From the NCBI GenBank assembly GCA_958369755.1, contig CATXJC010000002.1:1-64000 (forward strand): 64,000 bases of DNA, given 5' to 3'. The position numbers and the translations under genes are program-made. Of this stretch, positions 9,130-17,507 are shown piece after piece. The notes under the pieces are model-generated. The model saw only the letters and a list, made by a program, of their open reading frames with translations. It did no database searches and was not told where the DNA came from. The stretch's first letter is position 1. Each line of letters begins with the position of its first letter. Origin of the DNA: an uncultured Prevotella sp. (GTDB lineage Bacteria; Bacteroidota; Bacteroidia; Bacteroidales; Bacteroidaceae).

Positions 9130-9987
9130 CTACATATTCAGCTTGATCAGTTCCCATTTTCCTCCAATCTTTTTGAAAGTAAGAGAAGTTTCCATACCAT
9201 TGGCAATACCACGAATCACGAAGATTTTCTGGTTGCTCTCGGTATATTTCTGACCATAGATTATATTGTAAATCATGCCGTGAGGCAGTTGAGGCGCAAA
9301 GGCAGGCCATGTTTCCGGTTCTATATCGCCTGTCATCGTACTGAAATCATCATCAGGATCAGGACCGGTAAACTTCACCGGATTATGGAGGTGGCGAGCC
9401 TGGAAAGCGGTATCTGTAGCAAAATGGCCGTAAAACTTCAGGAAACTGCCATTATTATTCTGATACATAGGCTTGTAGCAGATGCTAGTCATCATCCACT
9501 GACCATTGATGCGATTAAACACGAACTGCTGAACTGTCTTTCTACTATAGAACACCTTTTCTATTACTACATGATCGATAGTAGTATCCTTCATCAGTTT
9601 CATCTGTTTCTGATTATCAAAAATCAGCGTGTAATAATCCTGGCGCATGAAGAAATGCTCCATCTTCCAATGTTTTTTTTCTATCTTCTTGGTCAGTTTT
9701 TTACCGTGATATACCGGCAGCGGGAAGACAATACGACTTTTCTGCAACTTTCTGTTAGCTGCAAAATTAAACACGAAATCATCAAAAAGCTCGTCAGCCG
9801 CCTTTGGCATCGGAGTCTCCTCTATCAGCTGTTCTGTAGAGTCCATCGCTTGGGTGTCGGCAATCACCGTATCAGATGAAGCCGAATCAATGGCAGGCGC
9901 AGGCTTCTTGTCTGTGCATCCCACAGACGTGAAACAAACGATGGTAAGCACCGCCATCAACACCGTTAATAAACAGAGTTTTTTCAT
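9130..9987 (-). CDS. DUF4348-like lipoprotein
   Basis: A 285-aa predicted lipoprotein when started at the Met of MKKLCLLTVLMAVLTIVCF; the frame extends 11 codons upstream. The lipobox is SVGC, followed by an acidic Ser/Thr/Asp-rich spacer and a globular region with FNFAANRKLQKSRIVFPL and a phosphate- or calcium-like acidic loop (TGPDPDDDFSTMTGD). The pattern fits the Bacteroidales DUF4348 group; no biochemical function is known to me. It lies 32 bp upstream of murB on the same strand. Confidence 0.7.
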   Translation of the reverse strand: MKKLCLLTVLMAVLTIVCFTSVGCTDKKPAPAIDSASSDTVIADTQAMDSTEQLIEETPMPKAADELFDDFVFNFAANRKLQKSRIVFPLPVYHGKKLTKKIEKKHWKMEHFFMRQDYYTLIFDNQKQMKLMKDTTIDHVVIEKVFYSRKTVQQFVFNRINGQWMMTSICYKPMYQNNNGSFLKFYGHFATDTAFQARHLHNPVKFTGPDPDDDFSTMTGDIEPETWPAFAPQLPHGMIYNIIYGQKYTESNQKIFVIRGIANGMETSLTFKKIGGKWELIKLNM

Positions 9988-10067
9988 AAACCTATTAAAT
10001 TTCTCAAATTTTCCATGCAAAAGTACAACTTTCTTTTGAATTATTTCATCTTTTAAGCAAAAAATGT

Positions 10068-10075
10068 TATCTTTG
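10068..10075 (+). promoter_or_regulatory. TATCTTTG promoter element of pheS
   Basis: TATCTTTG lies 26 bp before the pheS ATG. A matching TTG at the usual 19-20 bp is not clear. Confidence 0.55.
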
Positions 10076-10101
10076 CAGTCAAAAAAGATAAAAATATAGA
10101 T

Positions 10102-11142
10102 ATGTTATTAGAAAAAATAGACGAACTCTTGAAAGAAGTGAGCACTTTGACTGCCCAAAACGCAGAAGAAGTAGAGCAGCTTCGAATCAAGTATCTGAGC
10201 AAAAAGGGCGAGATTAACGCCCTTATGGCCGACTTCCGCACAGTGCCAGCCGACCAGAAGAAAGAGGTTGGTGTAAAAATCAACGAACTGAAGAACGCAG
10301 CCCTTGATAAGATCAACGGACTGAAGGAGCAGATGGAAGAAGCCGAGGCATCAAGCGATGATATCGACTTGACCCGTACCGCCTACCCTGTAGCACTCGG
10401 TACCCGCCATCCACTCACCGTAGTGAAGAATCAGATTATCGACATTTTCGCTCGCATGGGCTTTACCCTTTTCCAGGGTCCTGAGGTAGATGACGACAAG
10501 CACGTATTTACGATGCTCAACTTTGCTGCCGACCACCCAGCCCGCGATATGCAGGACACCTTCTTTATAGAGAAGACCAACAGCGACGACGTTACCAAGA
10601 ATGTGCTCCTCCGCAGCCATACTTCTGGCGACGAGGCTCACTATATGGAAACTCATGAGCCACCTATCCGTGTGCTCTGCCCAGGCCGCGTTTACCGTAA
10701 CGAAGCTATCAGCGCCCGCGCTCACTGTTTCTTCCATCAGGTAGAAGGTCTCTATGTAGATAAGAACGTAAGTTTCACCGACCTCAAGCAGGTGCTCCTT
10801 ACCTTTGCCCGTGAGATGTTTGGTGCAGATACCAAGATTCGTCTCCGTCCTAGCTACTTCCCATTCACAGAACCTAGTGCCGAGATGGATATCTCCTGCA
10901 ACATCTGTGGCGGTAAGGGTTGCAACTTCTGCAAGCATACCGGATGGGTTGAGATTTTAGGTTGCGGTATGGTTGACCCTCATGATCTTGAGGCTTGCGG
11001 TATCGACAGCAATGTCTATACGGGTTATGCCTTCGGTATGGGTGTTGAGCGTATCACCAACTTGAAATATCGCGTGAGCGACCTTCGTCTCTTCTCAGAG
11101 AACGATACTCGTTTCTTGCGCGAGTTTGAGTCTGCTAAGTAA
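10102..11142 (+). CDS. pheS: Phenylalanine--tRNA ligase alpha subunit
   Basis: A 346-aa class II aminoacyl-tRNA synthetase alpha chain; with PheT it charges tRNA-Phe. It has the N-terminal coiled coil, motif 2 region (RVYRNEAISARAHCFFHQVEGL), FTEPSAEMDISC and the motif 3 region GYAFGMGVERITNLKY near the C-terminus. The Cys pairs (CNICGGKGCNFCKHTGW) are typical of Bacteroidota PheS. No pheT follows here, so the two subunit genes are separate in this genome. Confidence 0.97.
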   Translation: MLLEKIDELLKEVSTLTAQNAEEVEQLRIKYLSKKGEINALMADFRTVPADQKKEVGVKINELKNAALDKINGLKEQMEEAEASSDDIDLTRTAYPVALGTRHPLTVVKNQIIDIFARMGFTLFQGPEVDDDKHVFTMLNFAADHPARDMQDTFFIEKTNSDDVTKNVLLRSHTSGDEAHYMETHEPPIRVLCPGRVYRNEAISARAHCFFHQVEGLYVDKNVSFTDLKQVLLTFAREMFGADTKIRLRPSYFPFTEPSAEMDISCNICGGKGCNFCKHTGWVEILGCGMVDPHDLEACGIDSNVYTGYAFGMGVERITNLKYRVSDLRLFSENDTRFLREFESAK

Positions 11143-11174
11143 AAGATACTCAACATATAAATTAATTAATGACT

Positions 11175-11726
11175 ATGAAGAAAAATTTAACTAAACCTGT
11201 CATCGCAGTCCTGCTGGGCGCCTTGACATTCAGTTCTTGCATCGGCTCATTTGGCCTGACAAATTCCGTACTTGACTGGAACAAGAGAGCAACAGACAAC
11301 AAGTTTGTAAACGAGATTATCTTCGTGCTTATCTCTCCAGCTTACGCAGTATGTTCATTTGCAGACCTTCTCGTTATCAACTCTATCGAGTTCTGGACAG
11401 GCGACAAGGTGATTGGCCAGGTAGGAACCACTAAGGACGTAATGGGTAAGGATGGTCGCATGTATGCCATCAAGACATTGAAGAATGGCTACGAGATTAC
11501 CGACCCAGATGGTGAGAAATCATACTTTGTGTTCGACAAGAAGCACAAGAGTTGGTCATACAGCAAGGATGGCGATATCCGTGAGCTTTTCAGCTTCAAC
11601 GAGGATGGCAGCATCCAGGCTTGCTTGCCAAGTGGCGAGAAGATCAACGTCCCAGCAGATGCCAATGGTTTATACCAGGTTCGCATGGCTATGAATGATG
11701 GTTTGTTCTATGCATTCAACAAGTAA
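11175..11726 (+). CDS. DUF3332-type lipoprotein
   Basis: A 183-aa protein with a signal ending in LTFSSCIG (lipidated Cys). The sequence IGSFGLTNSVLDWNKRATDNKFVNEIIF is the recognisable DUF3332 signature, and a membrane-associated hydrophobic stretch (VLISPAYAVCSFADLLVINSIEFWTG) follows. An earlier in-frame ATG lies 6 bp upstream. Function unknown; family members are envelope proteins of Bacteroidota and Vibrio. It ends in its own terminator. Confidence 0.8.
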   Translation: MKKNLTKPVIAVLLGALTFSSCIGSFGLTNSVLDWNKRATDNKFVNEIIFVLISPAYAVCSFADLLVINSIEFWTGDKVIGQVGTTKDVMGKDGRMYAIKTLKNGYEITDPDGEKSYFVFDKKHKSWSYSKDGDIRELFSFNEDGSIQACLPSGEKINVPADANGLYQVRMAMNDGLFYAFNK

Positions 11727-11743
11727 ATAATCATAACAATTTC

Positions 11744-11777
11744 AGCCCGATAAAAGTCTCTTTTATCGGGCTTTTTA
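11744..11777 (+). terminator. Rho-independent terminator after the DUF3332 gene
   Basis: AGCCCGATAAAAG and CTTTTATCGGGCT form a 13-bp perfect stem with a 3-nt loop and a TTTTTA tail. Confidence 0.88.
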
Positions 11778-11885
11778 TGCTCCCCTTTCTCTTTTCCTAA
11801 GCAAGTTCATAGTTCTCCGTTCCCAACCAAACTCTCCTTAAAACATCCAAATGTAAAAAAGTGTTTAATACAAAACAAGAAAGTG

Positions 11886-12092
11886 CCTTCACCACCCTTC
11901 ACCCGTAACTCTCTGACCATCAAAAGAATCGCCAAAAAGGTGAAGGGTGAAGGTTTGAAAACTCTTTTTTATATATACGCGTGAAGGGTTAGGGTAAAAA
12001 CCGGAAAAAAGACCCTAGGGTCAAAAATCGGAAAAACCCTAAAATAAAGAATATAATATAAAGATTAAAAATACACCCTTCACCTTCACCTC
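11886..12092. repeat. CCTTCAC-type 7-mer repeats in inverted orientation
   Basis: CCTTCACCACCCTTCACCC (11886-11904) is mirrored by GGTGAAGGGTGAAGG (11939-11953). A GTGAAGGGTTAGGGT run (11981-11995), the palindrome GACCCTAGGGTC (12011-12022) and CACCCTTCACCTTCACC (12074-12090) follow. No gene is present between 11777 and the repeat block at 12185; this non-coding stretch is dominated by these complementary short arrays. Confidence 0.6.
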
Positions 12093-12184
12093 ACAAAAAT
12101 CACATCCAAAATCCTGTTCTGCATGCAACAGAAAATCATCTGCAGCAATCTGTGCCGGGATATATAATCTGGAGACAATTCTCT

Positions 12185-12289
12185 TTCGGAAATATCATTT
12201 TATCCTTCGGAGATATTTTCCTATTTATCGGAGATATTATTTTATTCTTCGGAGATAATTTTCTATTCTTCGGAAATATTTCTTCGAAT
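12185..12289. repeat. Five 21-bp-period tandem units
   Basis: The motif TTCGG (or ATCGG) recurs at exactly 21-bp steps at 12185, 12206, 12227, 12248 and 12269, each followed by an AT-rich segment such as AAATATCATTTTATC. The units diverge between copies and are contiguous, so this is a tandem repeat, not a CRISPR. Both strands stay open as 7-residue peptide repeats, probably by chance of the 21-bp period. The stretch 12290-12385 holds nothing else recognised. Confidence 0.75.
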
Positions 12290-12385
12290 TGCAAGATAAG
12301 GCATAATAATATAATTTTCGCCAACTTTATTTCCCGAATCCACACAATTGTCACAAATCGCATAGCTATGAAACAGAAAAGAATG

Positions 12386-12393
12386 TATCTTTG
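12386..12393 (+). promoter_or_regulatory. TATCTTTG promoter element of the TonB receptor
   Basis: TATCTTTG lies about 144 bp before the likely ATG, giving a leader of roughly 135 nt that includes a small ATCAA/TTGAT hairpin. No TTG at standard distance is evident. Confidence 0.5.
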
Positions 12394-12536
12394 CAGCATC
12401 AATCATAAAGGTTGATGTAGATATGGTCTCGTCATGACTGCCAAATCGGGCTGACTCAAATGCATTACAACCAGTGACATTCATCAAAACTTGCAACCAT
12501 CTACAATATTTTTCAGTTTTTCTCGTTAATAAAAGT

Positions 12537-14948
12537 ATGAAAAATAGATTATTGATACTCACAATATGCCTCATCGCAACCATAAAGATGATGGCGCAGG
12601 AGTTTACCCTTCACGGCAAAGTGGTAGACGAGAACAACCAGCCACTGGAGTTTGCCATCGTTTCGGTGGCTAGCCAGGGAAAGACTGCCGTTACTTCGCT
12701 CAAGGGAGACTATAGCCTCAAACTGCATTCAGCAGACAGCGTGGTAGTCAAATTCTCATATATCGGCTTCAAGACAAAAACAAAAGTGCTGAGAAGACCG
12801 CGAGGAAAACAAACCCTGCAGGTGGTACTTCGCGAAGCATCCACCACCCTCGATGAGGTTAATATCAAGGGAGAGAAAATACAGTCGGACCAGATACAGG
12901 AACTGAAGACTAAGGACATGAAGATGACGCCATCTGCCAACGGAAATGGGGTGGAAAGTCTGGTTCAGCAACAGGCTGGCGTGAGTACCCATAACGAACT
13001 CTCTTCGCAATACAATGTGCGTGGCGGTGCCTTCGATGAGAACTCCGTATACATCAACAACGTAGAAGTATTCCGCCCATTCCTGGTTCGCAGCGGACAG
13101 CAGGAAGGCCTCTCCGTCATCAACCCTTATATGGTAGATAAAATCGGTTTCTCAACCGGAGGATATGCTGCCAAATACGGAGACAAGATGAGTTCGGCTC
13201 TCGACATCACCTACAAAACCCTGAAAGCAAAAAGCAAGAAGCCGGTGGTCGAAGGCAGTCTGGCTGCCAGTCTGCTGGGTGCTGACGCATACATCGGTCT
13301 GGGAACCCAGAAACTTTCATGGCTCAACAGCGTGCGCTACAAAACCACCTCTTACCTGCTCGGTTCGATGGAAACCAAAGGCGAATACAAGCCAAACTAT
13401 CTGGACTATCAGACCTATCTGAGTTACCAGCCCAACAAACGCTGGAAGCTTGACTTCATAGGCTACATCTCTGATAATCACTACAATTTCGAACCGGAAG
13501 ACCGAGAAACGAAGTTCGGAACAATGGAAAACGTAAAGAGCTTCAGAGTATATTTTGACGGTCAGGAGAAAGACCGCTTCCTCACCTACTTCGGTACACT
13601 CGGCATTACCCGCCAGTTTACCGCCAACACCAGTCTCTCGCTTCTGGGCAGTGCTTTCTATACCAAGGAACAGGAGAAATATGACATTCAGGGGCAATAT
13701 TGGCTCGATGAGACCGAAACCTCAGAAAACCTGGGTGTAGGTACCTATTTCGAACATGCCCGAAACTATCTTACGGCTCGCGTGATGAGTGCCAAACTGA
13801 TGCTCAAGCACAAGGTGAAGAAACATCAGATGGAGGCCGCAGTAAGTCTGAAGCGTGAACATATCGAGGAGAATTCAGTAGAATATGAGATGCGCGATTC
13901 CGCAGGATACAGTATTCCTCACAATGGCAAAGACCTCTATATGGTTTATTCACTGAAGGCTCGCAACGAACTGAATGCCAACCGAATGGAAGCTTACATC
14001 CAGGACACCTACCGTTTTTCGGGAGGAACAGCCGACAGTACCGGTAAGGGACAGACACATTACACCCTGAACTATGGTATCAGAATGAGTCATTGGAATT
14101 TCAACAGAGAAACCATCGTGAGTCCTCGTCTGTCGCTCGCCATCATACCAGCCAACCATGAGAATACAACTCTCCGTTTTGCGGCAGGTCTGTATTATCA
14201 GGCTCCATTCTTCAAGGAATTGAGAGATACATCTACGGTGAACGGCATAACCATCGCATCGCTGAACAAGAAAATCAAGAGCCAGCGAAGCATCCACTTC
14301 ATCGCCGGCTACGACTATAGGTTCAAGCTAGGAGACCAACGCTATAAATTCTCTGCCGAAGCCTATTACAAGGCTTTGAGTAATCTGGTTCCTTATTCGG
14401 TTAGTAACGTGAAGGTAGTTTATTACGGACAGAACGAATGCAGCGGTCATGCGGCAGGACTCGACTTCAAACTCTACGGAGAATTTGTTCCGGGTACCGA
14501 TTCCTGGCTCAGTCTTTCGCTCATGGATACAAAGATGAAACTGGGTGGCAAGAGCATTCCTTTGCCTACCGACCAGCGTTATGCGGTAAACCTCTTCTTC
14601 ACCGATTATTTCCCGGGCAGCAAGAAATGGCGCATGTCTTTGAAACTCGCCTTTGCCGATGGTCTTCCTTTTGCAGCACCCCACAGAGAGCTGGAGACCA
14701 ACAGTTTCCGTGCCACCGCCTATCGCCGTGCTGATATCGGTATGAGCTATCAGCTGCTCGACAACAGCCGCCGGGAGAAGAAGACCTTCCTGAAGAATGT
14801 GATGTTGGGGGTAGATTGTCTCAACCTCTTCGGCATAGACAACGTAAACAGCTATTACTGGGTGACAGATGTAACCAGTCAGCAATACGCCGTACCTAAT
14901 TATCTTACCGGCAGACAGCTCAATGCCCGCATTCTTTTGGAATTTTAG
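12537..14948 (+). CDS. TonB-dependent outer-membrane receptor with carboxypeptidase-regulatory N-domain
   Basis: An 803-aa outer-membrane transporter. The chosen ATG begins a signal peptide (MKNRLLILTICLIATIKMMAQ); the frame is open 21 codons upstream. Domains are a carboxypeptidase D regulatory-like beta-sandwich (about 25-110; LHGKVVDENNQPLEFAIVSV), a plug domain (about 120-230; GVESLVQQQAGVSTHNELSSQYNVRGGAFDENSVYINN) and a beta-barrel to the C-terminal FLEF-like end (ARILLEF). No SusD-like partner gene is adjacent, so this is not a typical polysaccharide-utilisation SusCD pair. A vitamin, siderophore or peptide ligand is possible; the sequence does not decide. Confidence 0.9.
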   Translation: MKNRLLILTICLIATIKMMAQEFTLHGKVVDENNQPLEFAIVSVASQGKTAVTSLKGDYSLKLHSADSVVVKFSYIGFKTKTKVLRRPRGKQTLQVVLREASTTLDEVNIKGEKIQSDQIQELKTKDMKMTPSANGNGVESLVQQQAGVSTHNELSSQYNVRGGAFDENSVYINNVEVFRPFLVRSGQQEGLSVINPYMVDKIGFSTGGYAAKYGDKMSSALDITYKTLKAKSKKPVVEGSLAASLLGADAYIGLGTQKLSWLNSVRYKTTSYLLGSMETKGEYKPNYLDYQTYLSYQPNKRWKLDFIGYISDNHYNFEPEDRETKFGTMENVKSFRVYFDGQEKDRFLTYFGTLGITRQFTANTSLSLLGSAFYTKEQEKYDIQGQYWLDETETSENLGVGTYFEHARNYLTARVMSAKLMLKHKVKKHQMEAAVSLKREHIEENSVEYEMRDSAGYSIPHNGKDLYMVYSLKARNELNANRMEAYIQDTYRFSGGTADSTGKGQTHYTLNYGIRMSHWNFNRETIVSPRLSLAIIPANHENTTLRFAAGLYYQAPFFKELRDTSTVNGITIASLNKKIKSQRSIHFIAGYDYRFKLGDQRYKFSAEAYYKALSNLVPYSVSNVKVVYYGQNECSGHAAGLDFKLYGEFVPGTDSWLSLSLMDTKMKLGGKSIPLPTDQRYAVNLFFTDYFPGSKKWRMSLKLAFADGLPFAAPHRELETNSFRATAYRRADIGMSYQLLDNSRREKKTFLKNVMLGVDCLNLFGIDNVNSYYWVTDVTSQQYAVPNYLTGRQLNARILLEF

Positions 14949-14990
14949 GACCAAATAATAGTGATTTTTCACATTATTCTAAATATTTAA

Positions 14991-15021
14991 CCGTAGATAG
15001 TTCGCTATCTGCGGTTTTTTT
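14991..15021 (+). terminator. Terminator of the TonB-receptor gene
   Basis: CCGTAGATAG-TTCG-CTATCTGCGG stem (one G-U type mismatch) with a TTTTTTT tail. Confidence 0.85.
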
Positions 15022-15023
15022 CG

Positions 15024-15031
15024 TATCTTTG
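15024..15031 (+). promoter_or_regulatory. TATCTTTG promoter element of the carboxylase operon
   Basis: TATCTTTG begins three bases after the preceding terminator tail and lies about 95 bp before the ATG. Confidence 0.55.
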
Positions 15032-15125
15032 CGCCCGAATTATGCGATGACGGTTCGTCCGCTCATTCCATGGATTCAGGAAACCATTCTATAAAGAATA
15101 AAGAAATAATACATAATAATCAATT

Positions 15126-16691
15126 ATGAGCAAACAAGTAGAAAAGATTAAGGAGCTGATCGCTAAGCGCGAACAGGCTCGTCTTGGCGGTGGCGAGAAG
15201 GCCATCGAGAAGCAGCATGCACGTGGCAAATATACCGCTCGTGAGCGTATCGAAATGTTGGTAGATGCCGGCAGTTTCGAGGAGTATGATATGTTCAAGT
15301 TGCATCGTTGCACTAACTTTGGCATGGAGAAGAAGCAGTACCTCGGTGATGGTGTTGTAGCTGGTAGCGCTACTATAGCCGGCCGTCTGGTTTACGTATA
15401 TGCTCAGGACTTCACCGTAAATGGTGGTTCACTCTCTGAGACTATGGCACAGAAGATCTGCAAGGTAATGGATATGGCTATGACTATGGGTGCACCTGTT
15501 ATCTGCATGAACGACTCTGGTGGTGCCCGTATTCAGGAAGGTATCTGCGCCCTCGCTGGTTATGGTGAGATTTTCGAGCGCAACATCCTCGCTTCTGGTG
15601 TCATCCCACAGATTTCTGCCATCATGGGCCCTTGCGCAGGTGGTGCCGTTTACTCTCCAGCTCTGACCGACTTCATCATCATGAAGGAGCAGACTTCTTA
15701 CATGTTCCTGACCGGTCCTAAGGTTGTCAAGACCGTAACTGGTGAGGACATCGATGCAGAGCACCTTGGTGGTGCATCTGTTCACGCAACCAAGAGTGGT
15801 GTTACCCACTTCGCTGCTAAGACTGAGGAAGAGGCTATCGAGATGATCAAGAGCCTGCTCTCTTACATCCCTAGCAACAATACAGAAGAAGCTCCACGCG
15901 TAGAGTGCACAGACCCTATCGACCGCATGGACGATACTCTGAACGAGATTATCCCTGAGGATCCAAACCAGGCATACGATATGTATAAGGTGATTGGTGC
16001 CGTAACCGATAACGGAGAGTTCTTCGAGGTTCAGCCTAAGTTCGCCAAGAACATCATCACAGGTTTCGCCCGCTTTAATGGTCAGAGCGTTGGTATCGTA
16101 GCCAACCAGCCAGCAGCTTACGCAGGCGTACTCGATGTAAACGCTAGCCGCAAGGCAGCCCGCTTCGTCCGTTTCTGCGATGCCTTCAATATTCCTATCG
16201 TTTCTCTGGTTGACGTACCAGGATTCTTGCCAGGTACAGGTCAGGAGTACAACGCTGTCATCCTCCACGGTGCACAGTTGCTCTACGCTTACGGCGAGGC
16301 TACCGTGCCAAAGATCACTATCACATTGCGTAAGAGCTATGGTGGTAGCCACATCGTGATGGGTTGCAAGCAGTTGCGTGCTGACTTGAACTTCGCTTGG
16401 CCATCTTCAGAGATTGCCGTAATGGGTGCCAGCGGTGCCGTTGCCGTTCTCTGTGGTAAGGAAGCTAAGGCTAAGAAGGAAGCTGGCGAGGATGTAAAGG
16501 CATTCCTGGCTGAGAAGGAGCAGGAGTATACTGACAAGTTTGCTAATCCATATCAGGCAGCTCAGTATGGTTACATCGATGATGTCATCGAGCCACGTAA
16601 CACCCGTTTCCGCATCTGCCGTGGTTTGGCTCAGCTCGCTACCAAGCGTCAGAGCTTACCAGCTAAGAAGCATGGCTGTATGCCAATGTAA
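15126..16691 (+). CDS. mmdA: Acyl-CoA carboxylase / methylmalonyl-CoA decarboxylase carboxyltransferase subunit
   Basis: A 521-aa biotin-dependent carboxyltransferase of the PccB/MmdA family. It moves carboxyl groups between biotin and propionyl-CoA or methylmalonyl-CoA in the succinate-propionate pathway of Prevotella-type fermenters. Both crotonase-fold halves are present: N-terminal oxyanion-hole motifs MNDSGGARIQEG and GPCAGGAVYSPALTDF, and C-terminal DVPGFLPGTGQEYNAVILHGAQLLYAY with AWPSSEIAVMGASGAV. The operon also encodes a 49-aa protein and a biotin carrier but no sodium-pumping beta subunit. Whether it works as a decarboxylase with a beta subunit encoded elsewhere, or as a carboxylase, is therefore open. 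Confidence 0.92.
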   Translation: MSKQVEKIKELIAKREQARLGGGEKAIEKQHARGKYTARERIEMLVDAGSFEEYDMFKLHRCTNFGMEKKQYLGDGVVAGSATIAGRLVYVYAQDFTVNGGSLSETMAQKICKVMDMAMTMGAPVICMNDSGGARIQEGICALAGYGEIFERNILASGVIPQISAIMGPCAGGAVYSPALTDFIIMKEQTSYMFLTGPKVVKTVTGEDIDAEHLGGASVHATKSGVTHFAAKTEEEAIEMIKSLLSYIPSNNTEEAPRVECTDPIDRMDDTLNEIIPEDPNQAYDMYKVIGAVTDNGEFFEVQPKFAKNIITGFARFNGQSVGIVANQPAAYAGVLDVNASRKAARFVRFCDAFNIPIVSLVDVPGFLPGTGQEYNAVILHGAQLLYAYGEATVPKITITLRKSYGGSHIVMGCKQLRADLNFAWPSSEIAVMGASGAVAVLCGKEAKAKKEAGEDVKAFLAEKEQEYTDKFANPYQAAQYGYIDDVIEPRNTRFRICRGLAQLATKRQSLPAKKHGCMPM

Positions 16692-16700
16692 TATAGAAAT

Positions 16701-16796
16701 GCTGAATGTTGAGTGTAGAATGTTGAGTTATATACAGACTCAACATAACAGAAGGGCGCAAGCCTAATTCAACACTCAACAATCAACACTCAAAAT
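16701..16796. repeat. Inverted 7-mer repeat element between mmdA and the 49-aa gene
   Basis: AATGTTGAGTGTAGAATGTTGAG on one side is complementary to AATTCAACACTCAACAATCAACACTC on the other, with AGGGCGCAAGCC in the middle. The same architecture (7-mers, GGGCGCNAGCC, complementary 7-mers) lies between cysD and cysN. Confidence 0.7.
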
Positions 16797-16810
16797 TAAA
16801 GTAAAAACGA

Positions 16811-16960
16811 ATGGATAAGAATATTTATGCTGCAATTGCCATGGCACTCTATGAGTATCAGGGCAATAACGTACACGACAAGGAGCCTGGCATCATCACT
16901 ATCAAGCCACGTCAGACGATGTGGAACGCCAAGTTCTTGAGTTTAACAGCTAAACCATAA
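16811..16960 (+). CDS. 49-aa small protein of the biotin-dependent decarboxylase operon
   Basis: The peptide starts MDKNIYAAIAMALYEYQ and contains NNVHDKEPGIITI and TMWNAKFLSL. This resembles the cytosolic C-terminal end of OadG/MmdD-type gamma subunits, which carry a similar AAIxxALYxY-HDxE-ITI-WxxK pattern, but the N-terminal membrane helix of those proteins is missing. It lies between the carboxyltransferase and the biotin carrier, 10 bp before the latter, so it is very likely translated. I infer a small assembly subunit or a reduced gamma subunit. Confidence 0.7.
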   Translation: MDKNIYAAIAMALYEYQGNNVHDKEPGIITIKPRQTMWNAKFLSLTAKP

Positions 16961-16970
16961 TGTAATAGAA

Positions 16971-17396
16971 ATGAAAGAGTTTAAATATACAATTGACGGA
17001 AAAGAATACAAGGTTCAGATTGACGCTGTTGAGGGTAACATCGCAAGCGTGAACGTGAATGGCGAAGCTTACAAGGTTGAGATGGAACAGGAGGCTGAGC
17101 CAGAGAAGAAGAAGGTTGTGCTTGGTCAGCCAGCTGCTGCATCTGATGATGCTGAGGCTACTCCAGCTGCCAACGTAAATACAGCCAATGCTGTAAAGGC
17201 TCCTCTCCCTGGTACTATCACCAGCATCGAGGTAGCTGTTGGTCAGGAGGTAAAGGCAGGTGATACTGTTGTCGTTCTCGAGGCTATGAAGATGCAGAAC
17301 AACATCGAGGCTGAGAAGGATGGTAAGGTTACTGCTATCTGCGTTAAGCCTGGTCAGGCTGTGCTCGAAGAGGATGCACTCGTGGTTATCGAGTAA
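16971..17396 (+). CDS. mmdC: Biotin carrier protein of the acyl-CoA carboxylase/decarboxylase
   Basis: A 141-aa protein. The N-terminal part (about 1-60, YTIDGKEYKVQIDAVEGNIASVNVNG) is a small beta domain, followed by an Ala/Pro-rich hinge and a C-terminal biotinyl domain (about 75-141). The biotinylation motif is EAMKMQNN, with Lys as the attachment residue, followed by the second-half PGQAVLEEDALVVIE. It shuttles the carboxyl group to and from the MmdA-type subunit. A strong terminator follows. Confidence 0.92.
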   Translation: MKEFKYTIDGKEYKVQIDAVEGNIASVNVNGEAYKVEMEQEAEPEKKKVVLGQPAAASDDAEATPAANVNTANAVKAPLPGTITSIEVAVGQEVKAGDTVVVLEAMKMQNNIEAEKDGKVTAICVKPGQAVLEEDALVVIE

Positions 17397-17471
17397 ATCA
17401 AGAATTTGAGAATTAGAGAATTATACTTCCAGATTCGGGATTATAATTCGGAAATTCATATAAAGAATATC

Positions 17472-17507
17472 AAAGGTCGCAAGCTATGATTGCTTGCGAC
17501 CTTTTTC
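17472..17507. terminator. Bidirectional terminator between biotin carrier and pstS-like gene
   Basis: GGTCGCAAGC and GCTTGCGACC form a 10-bp perfect stem, with AAAGG before and CCTTTTT after. It serves both convergent genes. Confidence 0.88.

Noticed and set aside
12185..12289. CRISPR-like array
   Set aside because: Units are contiguous at 21 bp with no unique spacers of constant length and diverge among themselves; no cas genes are in the window.
12152..12415. 87-aa protein of repeated FGDIILF units, and the 88-aa frame opposite it
   Set aside because: Both are by-products of the 21-bp tandem repeat; no promoter or start context, and the TonB-receptor promoter lies inside the frame.
12394..12536. 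Riboswitch (cobalamin-type) in the TonB-receptor leader
   Set aside because: The leader lacks the conserved B12-box GCCACTG and other core motifs; only a small hairpin is visible.
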